A DNA stretch of 5,736 bases from NCBI GenBank assembly GCA_022701475.1, contig JAKOOI010000406.1, positions 1-5,736 of the forward strand, in the 5' to 3' direction. A model generated the notes under the pieces. It did no database searches. It had not been told where the DNA came from and was given only the letters and a program-made list of their open reading frames with translations. The DNA is from Weeksellaceae bacterium (lineage in GTDB: Bacteria > Bacteroidota > Bacteroidia > Flavobacteriales > Weeksellaceae). Position numbers and translations under genes: made by a program. This document shows, one piece after another, positions 1 through 4,287 of this stretch. Each line of letters begins with the position of its first letter. Position 1 is the stretch's first letter.

Positions 1-111
1 CGATAGCTTCACCAGGCGGTTGATCCCCATATGATGGTTCGCCATTACACCGTCCGCATTCTGTACGGGACGGAATTTCTGTCCGTTCGTATTTTCAGGT
101 ATTGTTGCCAT
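1..111 (-). CDS. Probable T6SS spike protein VgrG (TssI), N-terminal fragment
   Basis: Only the first 37 codons are in the window; the reading frame is open to the left edge, so the 3' end is missing. The ATG is at 111-109. The peptide starts MATIPENTNG and goes on through FRPVQNADG and NHHMGINRLVKLS. From memory, this kind of opening (a short polar lead, then NADG, then NHH..GINR.VKL) is typical of the VgrG family proteins of Chryseobacterium and relatives, just before the gp27-like part. VgrG trimers form the spike on the Hcp tube and carry effectors. The tssD gene lies directly upstream on the same strand, which supports the call. A terminator separates the two genes, so this gene probably has its own promoter or depends on read-through. 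TAACTTTA in the AT-rich leader is only a weak match to a -7 element. With 37 residues, the family call is likely but not certain. Confidence 0.6.
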   Translation of the reverse strand, partial: MATIPENTNGQKFRPVQNADGVMANHHMGINRLVKLS

Positions 112-230
112 AATTCTGTGATTGTGATGATTAAAGTTAAAAAAAAATTCAATATCCTAATCCATCTCGTCTTTTTATTAAAAAAATTTATTATGCATAA
201 GGCAGAGTTTCCTGCTGGAACTTAGCTGTT

Positions 231-273
231 AAAAATCAAAAGGCCATCCTGTGAAGGACGGCCTTTGATTTTT
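231..273 (-). terminator. Intrinsic terminator downstream of tssD
   Basis: Read on the minus strand, an 18-base arm (273-256) pairs with a 19-base arm (249-231) around a 6-base loop, with one bulged base. The outer part is A-rich and pairs with a U-rich tail ending in UUUUGAUUUUU. The core is GGCCGUCC paired with GGAUGGCC. One core pair is G:U in the minus-strand RNA but A-C in the plus-strand RNA, so the hairpin is better on the minus strand, the direction of tssD. It begins 26 bases after the tssD stop and lies before the vgrG start. Confidence 0.85.
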
Positions 274-298
274 GTATTTCCGATAAGGAAGGATGATT

Positions 299-703
299 CT
301 AGCTTGAAGGCCACAAACCTTCGTAAATGGAACTGCCATAGTCGATAGTTTCTGCACTTACGATAAAGCTGATCAGCATGCTGTTTTCATCTACGGCATC
401 AAAATCCACTTCATGCTGGATGACATATCCGTTTTTCCAGGTGAGGGTAATCAGTGTACCTTCTTCATGGGATTTGTTGAAGGTAATTTCTCCTGTTGTC
501 GGTTTATACTTTCCGTTCAGTAAGCTTTCAAGGATATCCGATTTCTCGGTAGCTTCCACGGTTACTTTGATCAGTGCGTTGGATGGGTCTGAAGCTACCC
601 GTCCTGAGACGTCCGTAGATCTGGATACGCTGTAGTTCAGTTTTAACAATTTCTGTCCTTCCCCTCCATTGAATTTTAAGATTCCTCTTGAATTTGCTGC
701 CAT
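299..703 (-). CDS. tssD: T6SS tube protein TssD (Hcp), Bacteroidota type
   Basis: A 134-residue protein, the usual size for Hcp-like tube subunits, which stack as hexameric rings to form the expelled inner tube of the T6SS and can carry small cargo in the ring lumen. The sequence opens MAANSRGILKFNGG and has the alternating beta-strand pattern of Hcp, including a central KPTTGEITFNK segment and the late strand MLISFIVSAETIDYG. There is no signal peptide or membrane segment, as expected for a cytoplasmic tube subunit. The assignment to the Bacteroidota TssD family is from recognition of the sequence type, not a search. The ATG at 703-701 lies 50 bases downstream of a good TATCTTTG element and the leader is A/T-rich with no Shine-Dalgarno site, as is normal in this phylum. 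It is probably a single-gene transcript ending at the terminator at 273-231. The gene lies between a LysM protein (upstream) and a probable vgrG (downstream), a common arrangement for hcp/vgrG islands. Confidence 0.85.
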   Translation of the reverse strand: MAANSRGILKFNGGEGQKLLKLNYSVSRSTDVSGRVASDPSNALIKVTVEATEKSDILESLLNGKYKPTTGEITFNKSHEEGTLITLTWKNGYVIQHEVDFDAVDENSMLISFIVSAETIDYGSSIYEGLWPSS

Positions 704-752
704 AATGGTAAATTTTAATTGTTAGATATTTTGTGATTCGGTGATTATATTT

Positions 753-760
753 CAAAGATA
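753..760 (-). promoter_or_regulatory. Bacteroidota -7 promoter element of tssD
   Basis: The minus strand reads TATCTTTG, a perfect match to the Bacteroidota/flavobacterial -7 consensus TAnnTTTG. It would place the transcription start near 747, giving a leader of roughly 44 bases. The expected -33 element (TTG about 17-23 bases upstream) is poor: only a T run (TTTTTTT) is there. A good -7 with a weak -33 suggests an activator may be needed, and two palindromes lie a little further upstream. Confidence 0.65.
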
Positions 761-809
761 GGAGGCTTAAAGTTCTTAAAAAAGTTTTTATCCACTTATC
801 TGTGATTTT

Positions 810-846
810 GTAGTAATACTACGACTTTGTGTAGTAGTTCTACGAC
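810..846. promoter_or_regulatory. Two phased palindromes, candidate operator upstream of tssD
   Basis: Two near-identical 16-base copies, at 810-825 (GTAGTAATACTACGAC) and 831-846 (GTAGTAGTTCTACGAC), match at 14 of 16 positions. The first copy is a perfect GTAGTA-A-TACTAC palindrome; the second keeps GTAG...CTAC. Corresponding positions are exactly 21 bases apart, two helical turns, so both sites face the same side of the DNA. They lie about 63-99 bases upstream of the inferred tssD start, a usual place for an activator. This looks like a pair of sites for a dimeric regulator, but the regulator is unknown. Confidence 0.55.
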
Positions 847-897
847 AATGCAAAATACAAAACCAAACAAAACACTCAATTACAGCATTTTAACTAT

Positions 898-1851
898 TCA
901 TTCAATTCTTAAAGAACCGTATTCTTTCATCCCGAACTGCGAGATATGATAGCGGATCTCAATTTCTTCTACCATTCCGGTAGCTGCCTGAAGAATATAT
1001 TGTCCGGAAAATCCGGTAGTATCCTGTGGAACTGCCGCATCCTGGAAGAGTATGATTTTCTCAAGGTAATCCTTATCTTTAATATGCTGAACTACAGTAA
1101 TCAGTGTATTTTCCTCACCGATTTTCTGCTCCAGTGCAGCTTTACCATTGATAAATGGATTTCTCACTGCTGCAAAATAAGTTCTTATAAATACATCGTC
1201 TTTCATCTTCCTGCTGAACAGGTCCCGGTCGGACACGGCTCTGGCAAATTCATCAAGGTACATTTCAGCATAGCGGTCTGGAAACCGGTCATGCAGGCGC
1301 GCTTTGATCCTGTCAAACTGATCCGATATTTCCGGGGAGAGTCTCACAGCAGTAACTTCCCCCTTCAAACCGGTGACCACCTCCAGCGGATTGAGAGAAC
1401 GTATCGACTGTGCCGCGAGATCAGCCATCATGCTGCCCTGACCTTCCTCAAAGTTATTTTTAAAGAGATGGAAAATATGGGAATTGCCTTCTTTCCTGAT
1501 CCATCTTACGGAGACCGTATAGGTAAGGATATTGCTTTTCACTTCCAGCCCGTTGTCCTCCGTGCCGTTATAGGTTACGGAATAGATCTTACTGAAATTC
1601 TCAGGCGCGAAAGGAATGTCGGGATTTAATCCGGGCTGCCGGAAAGGGGCATCCTGGCGGCTGTTGTATGTCCGTACGGTTTCCGCATCAGGGAGCAGCA
1701 GCCTAGTCCCGGGCTTCAAGTCTCCTGTGATCCTGTCCTGCCGTGCACAGTGCAGGTTGTGAAATTCGATGAGGTAATCCGGGTTTTCAAGATGGATTGC
1801 CCCGGCAATGTGCTCCGGCGTTTCTCCTGAAAGGATAAAGTGAACGGTCAT
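898..1851 (-). CDS. LysM-domain protein of a T6SS island, function unknown
   Basis: A 317-residue protein starting at the ATG at 1851-1849, preceded by AAAAAAAGAAAT. An in-frame TTG at 1875 would add eight residues (with KKR) before the domain; the ATG is preferred because the LysM-like fold starts right after it. Residues 2-55 resemble a LysM module: VHFILSGETPEHIA, then an Asn-Leu helix, then L.PGTRLLLP. LysM often binds peptidoglycan, but LysM-like modules also occur in phage-tail and T6SS baseplate parts. No signal peptide or membrane helix is visible, so the protein is probably cytoplasmic and a wall-binding role is less likely. The rest (about 70-317) is charged, mixed alpha/beta sequence that I do not recognise; it includes a helical stretch near 176-245. 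The gene ends 194 bases before tssD and starts 267 bases after the preceding lipoprotein gene. Position suggests an adaptor, chaperone or spike-complex part; an effector role cannot be excluded. Sampled G+C is about 60% (36 of 60 bases at 1621-1680), well above the effector/immunity pair. Confidence 0.7.
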   Translation of the reverse strand: MTVHFILSGETPEHIAGAIHLENPDYLIEFHNLHCARQDRITGDLKPGTRLLLPDAETVRTYNSRQDAPFRQPGLNPDIPFAPENFSKIYSVTYNGTEDNGLEVKSNILTYTVSVRWIRKEGNSHIFHLFKNNFEEGQGSMMADLAAQSIRSLNPLEVVTGLKGEVTAVRLSPEISDQFDRIKARLHDRFPDRYAEMYLDEFARAVSDRDLFSRKMKDDVFIRTYFAAVRNPFINGKAALEQKIGEENTLITVVQHIKDKDYLEKIILFQDAAVPQDTTGFSGQYILQAATGMVEEIEIRYHISQFGMKEYGSLRIE

Positions 1852-1931
1852 ATTTCTTTTTTTGGCGTATACCAAATTAATCCAAAATTTTCATTTTTCA
1901 AAATAAGGAATGGCAATCCTTCAGTTTTCCG

Positions 1932-1964
1932 TTCAGGATCATTTTTATGTTCCTGAATTTTTTT
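1932..1964 (+). terminator. Plus-strand hairpin with T run in an intergenic gap
   Basis: TTCAGGA (1932-1938) pairs perfectly with TCCTGAA (1951-1957), with two more inner pairs beyond a T-T mismatch, and seven Ts follow (1958-1964) on the plus strand. It has the form of an intrinsic terminator for plus-strand transcription, yet both flanking genes are on the minus strand, where the hairpin has no U tail. The rest of the 243-base gap (1876-2118) holds no credible gene in either direction. Confidence 0.35.
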
Positions 1965-2118
1965 ACCTGATATGGAAGAAGCACCCAATCCTTATATTTT
2001 GAGCCGGAAAGCCTCATCTGACGGGAAAATCCATTTCATAAAGCCATACCGGTAAACATCCCGCTTATGATACAACTTTCAGCAACATATTATTGCTATT
2101 TTCAGGATAAGAAACTGA

Positions 2119-2919
2119 TTACCGGATCTTCTGTAAAGGAAAACCCTCATTTCCCGGATTGATAAAGTAGACCGGACTGCCGGAGATCAGATAACTGTTA
2201 TCTGATTTTTGCAGATAAATGGTCCCCATCTCTTCTGCCTGCGGATTGAACGGAATCCTTATTTTATCCGTACCCATTGCCGTTGCTCTGATATTTCTGA
2301 ACACCTGAGGCCTTTCACCGCTATCGGTATATTGTACGGTAATATCATCAGCCGTCGTAATGATGATATCAAAAGCGGTTTCCTGGCCATCCCTGTTATG
2401 TGCGGAAAAATGGTAGCTGCCGGACCATTGACTGTCGAGAGTTCCATTATTCTGCCGCTGCTTTTCCGGACCGGAATGCTTACTGATTCCGCAGGATTTG
2501 AAAAGATCATGGCCTGAAAGTATTGTGGTGTCATAATGTACCTCAACAGGTGATTCCGGATCTGCCGTGATGTCCATCAGCTTTCCGCTTCCGGGAAAAA
2601 ACTCCAGCCAGCCCACGGTATTTTCTACCTGCCGCACTTGTCCGGTCCGGTCTGAAATATCTTTATTATATAACTGTATTACTACTTTCTGCTCTGAAAC
2701 CTCATCAATCCGTAACACGGCTTCCGGAAAATCCTGCAGCACCTTCAGATTACCTGATTTTACCATCGCAAGAAGAACTTCCTCACAGGAAAAAACTTTT
2801 GCCGGAACCTCTGCCTGCCTGCTGGTGACAGGTTTGCTGCGGGATTCTTTGCTGTCTTCCGGCCGGACGGGTCCAGAACAGCTACCCAATACAAGTACTG
2901 ACAAAAAAGCGACCTTCAT
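2119..2919 (-). CDS. Lipoprotein of unknown function, candidate immunity protein
   Basis: A 266-residue protein with a short lipoprotein signal: MKVAFLSVLVLGSC, lipobox LGSC with Cys14 as the lipidation site. The polar stretch after it (about 15-40) looks like a tether. It should therefore sit in the periplasm or at the outer membrane. Residues 41-145 form one region with two further cysteines (Cys45, Cys143) and a VGWLEFFPG segment. Residues 163-257 look like a separate beta-rich unit, starting QWSGSYHF and running through several alternating strands, somewhat like the DUF5991 type; that resemblance is from memory and weak. No catalytic motif is visible. The ATG at 2919 is supported by an in-frame stop 24 bases upstream and by a promoter 27 bases upstream. 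The gene follows the effector/SH3-lipoprotein pair but has its own promoter, preceded by a pentamer repeat. A second immunity protein, perhaps for the DUF5675-like domain, is a reasonable guess. Its G+C (28 of 60 at 2521-2580) is higher than that of the pair upstream. Confidence 0.7.
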   Translation of the reverse strand: MKVAFLSVLVLGSCSGPVRPEDSKESRSKPVTSRQAEVPAKVFSCEEVLLAMVKSGNLKVLQDFPEAVLRIDEVSEQKVVIQLYNKDISDRTGQVRQVENTVGWLEFFPGSGKLMDITADPESPVEVHYDTTILSGHDLFKSCGISKHSGPEKQRQNNGTLDSQWSGSYHFSAHNRDGQETAFDIIITTADDITVQYTDSGERPQVFRNIRATAMGTDKIRIPFNPQAEEMGTIYLQKSDNSYLISGSPVYFINPGNEGFPLQKIR

Positions 2920-2945
2920 TTTTTGTATTTTTAAACCTGGTTACA

Positions 2946-2974
2946 CAAAGATAAAACATAGTGCATGTATTGAA
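2946..2974 (-). promoter_or_regulatory. Promoter of the second lipoprotein gene
   Basis: The minus strand carries TATCTTTG at 2953-2946, a perfect TAnnTTTG -7 element identical to that of tssD. Eighteen bases upstream is TTC (2974-2972), one base off the TTG expected at -33. The implied start near 2940 leaves a leader of about 20 bases before the ATG at 2919. Confidence 0.6.
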
Positions 2975-3000
2975 CTGATTTTTTGAATACCTGTATTTGT

Positions 3001-3030
3001 TCATCTCATCTCATCTCATCTCATCTCATC
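3001..3030. repeat. Perfect pentanucleotide tandem repeat (TCATC)6
   Basis: Six perfect copies of TCATC (GATGA on the gene strand) run without interruption. The array starts 7 bases after the stop codon of the SH3 lipoprotein gene and lies roughly 60-90 bases upstream of the inferred transcription start of the next lipoprotein gene. It is outside the coding regions. On the gene strand every repeat except the last gives ATG-AGA-TGA, a start followed at once by a stop. Confidence 0.95.
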
Positions 3031-3036
3031 TCCTAT

Positions 3037-4287
3037 CTATCTCGCAGTTATCCGGCTCTTATGAATATATCCGGATATTCCCTGTTTGGTTTTTACCAGA
3101 ATCCAGTCCCCGGAACGCTCAACAACTGTTACGCTTTCTCCTGAAGTGATTTTCTGTAAAATCCGTGACGATGTATTTCCTTCCTTTCTCAGATTGGTAT
3201 ATCCATCCGGGTCCTGAACAACGTATTCTCTGACAGAATTTTTAACATTTTCCGTACGGCATTTTTTGTTTCTTTCATTTTCATCAGGAATTGACTGAAG
3301 CTTTTCCGACCAGCCGGATTTGGTAATATCAATATTCTGCAGAACGTCGCAAATGTATTTCACTGCATTTCCGGAAACATCTGACATGGTTCTATAAATG
3401 GCATTCTTAAGAATCCATGTATCATTTTCAGGAGTAATATAAAATTCTTTCTCGTAATAGCCGCGGTCTGGAAAATAAGTCTTTACCACAAAACCTTTAC
3501 TGCCGGGAATTTCCCCAACATCTTTGATGACATTGCCGCCGTCTTCGGAAAAATTCGTGGTCTCCAGGACCTCGCTGTATCCTCCTGCTTTATTCCCAAA
3601 AAACACAAACAGATCATCTCCTTGATAAGCAATACTGCTTACCACTTTATCAGCAATCCCATCTTTATTGATGTCAAAAGTTCTGATGAAAAAAGATTTG
3701 TTGTTCAAATAGGTTTCAAATGTTCCTCTTTTCTTCTGGTCTGAAATATTTTCTGACAGGTTTTTATTAATAATATCTTGCTTACTTTTATCCAGATGTG
3801 CAGTAAAATCAGCTCTTCCCTGAGAATGGCGGTTTATAAGAAATAGCAGTACAGATTCCGCATCTCTGTCCGAAAGAGAATTGATAAGAATATATCGTTT
3901 ATTGGCTATGATATAATTTACAGCACGGGTTTGAAAATAGCCGATCGCATCTGCCTGCCAGGAGGCCCCTTTTGAAATACCGATGATTCTGTCCTCATAT
4001 TTCCTATATTCCGCTTTCTGAATCAATGAAAACCAATAATCAATGTATGAATTAGCATTTTTATAAAGAGGCTGGGGTCTGTCTTTCTGATCATCCCATC
4101 CGAATGTTTTCTTAAAAGTCTCAAAATCTTCAGGAAAGTTTTCCAGAAATGAGATTTCATCTTCTTTTCCAAAGGAAGTAGTAAGTGTTTTTACGGTTTT
4201 CTCCGCAGCTAACTTATTATTTTCCTGGGAAGGGCTTTTGCAGGAAAATAAAACTGCAATTACTACTGAAATATACATTTTATTCAT
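3037..4287 (-). CDS. SH3-domain lipoprotein, candidate immunity protein to the GH19 effector
   Basis: A 416-residue protein from the ATG at 4287-4285, which overlaps the last 8 bases of the effector gene (ATGAATAA), so translation is probably coupled. The frame stays open further upstream, but those codons lie in the effector gene and would put a Lys-rich stretch before the signal; an ATG at 4278 is an alternative. MNKMYISVVIAVLFSC is a lipoprotein signal with Cys16 lipidated. Residues about 40-160 are a globular region with FPEDFETF and ISKGASWQADA segments. Residues 205-213 read DINKDGIAD, matching the DxNxDGxxD calcium-loop pattern, and lead into a beta-rich section (about 214-300). Residues 353-413 are a bacterial SH3 (SH3b) domain with YTNLRKEGN, SGESVTVVE, GDWILVK and GYIHKSRI. 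SH3b domains often bind peptidoglycan, which would suit a protein that shields the wall or blocks a wall hydrolase. The envelope location and overlap with a peptidoglycan-active effector make immunity the best guess, unproven. The DNA is AT-rich (17 of 60 G+C at 3721-3780). Confidence 0.75.
   Translation of the reverse strand: MNKMYISVVIAVLFSCKSPSQENNKLAAEKTVKTLTTSFGKEDEISFLENFPEDFETFKKTFGWDDQKDRPQPLYKNANSYIDYWFSLIQKAEYRKYEDRIIGISKGASWQADAIGYFQTRAVNYIIANKRYILINSLSDRDAESVLLFLINRHSQGRADFTAHLDKSKQDIINKNLSENISDQKKRGTFETYLNNKSFFIRTFDINKDGIADKVVSSIAYQGDDLFVFFGNKAGGYSEVLETTNFSEDGGNVIKDVGEIPGSKGFVVKTYFPDRGYYEKEFYITPENDTWILKNAIYRTMSDVSGNAVKYICDVLQNIDITKSGWSEKLQSIPDENERNKKCRTENVKNSVREYVVQDPDGYTNLRKEGNTSSRILQKITSGESVTVVERSGDWILVKTKQGISGYIHKSRITAR

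Noticed and set aside
31..225. Plus-strand 64-codon open frame
   Set aside because: It overlaps the probable vgrG start on the other strand, and its sequence is low-complexity and hydrophobic, from AT-rich leader DNA.
946..1629. Long plus-strand open frame (227 codons) opposite the LysM gene
   Set aside because: It is a shadow of the minus-strand gene in GC-rich DNA. Its protein is rich in Cys, His and Phe, has no domain I recognise and no promoter, while the opposite strand gives a LysM-like domain and natural composition.
1852..1875. TTG start for the LysM protein at 1875
   Set aside because: It adds eight residues with KKR before the domain. The ATG at 1851 has a better A-rich leader and begins right at the LysM-like fold.
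1973..2056. 27-codon plus-strand open frame in the gap between the LysM and second lipoprotein genes
   Set aside because: It is too short to support, lies after the T run of the hairpin, and has no promoter or recognisable sequence.
2209..2546. Open frames on both strands inside the second lipoprotein gene
   Set aside because: They are out of frame with the gene that has a lipoprotein signal, a promoter and a full-length frame; they show no domains.
2882..3004. 40-codon open frame starting in the last GATGA repeat and ending inside the second lipoprotein gene (minus strand)
   Set aside because: It spans the promoter of the lipoprotein gene and overlaps its start out of frame; the peptide has no features of a real protein.
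3001..3030. CRISPR array or iteron origin for the TCATC repeat
   Set aside because: The units are 5 bases without spacers, and there is no replication gene or AT-rich unwinding region with it; a simple sequence repeat explains it.
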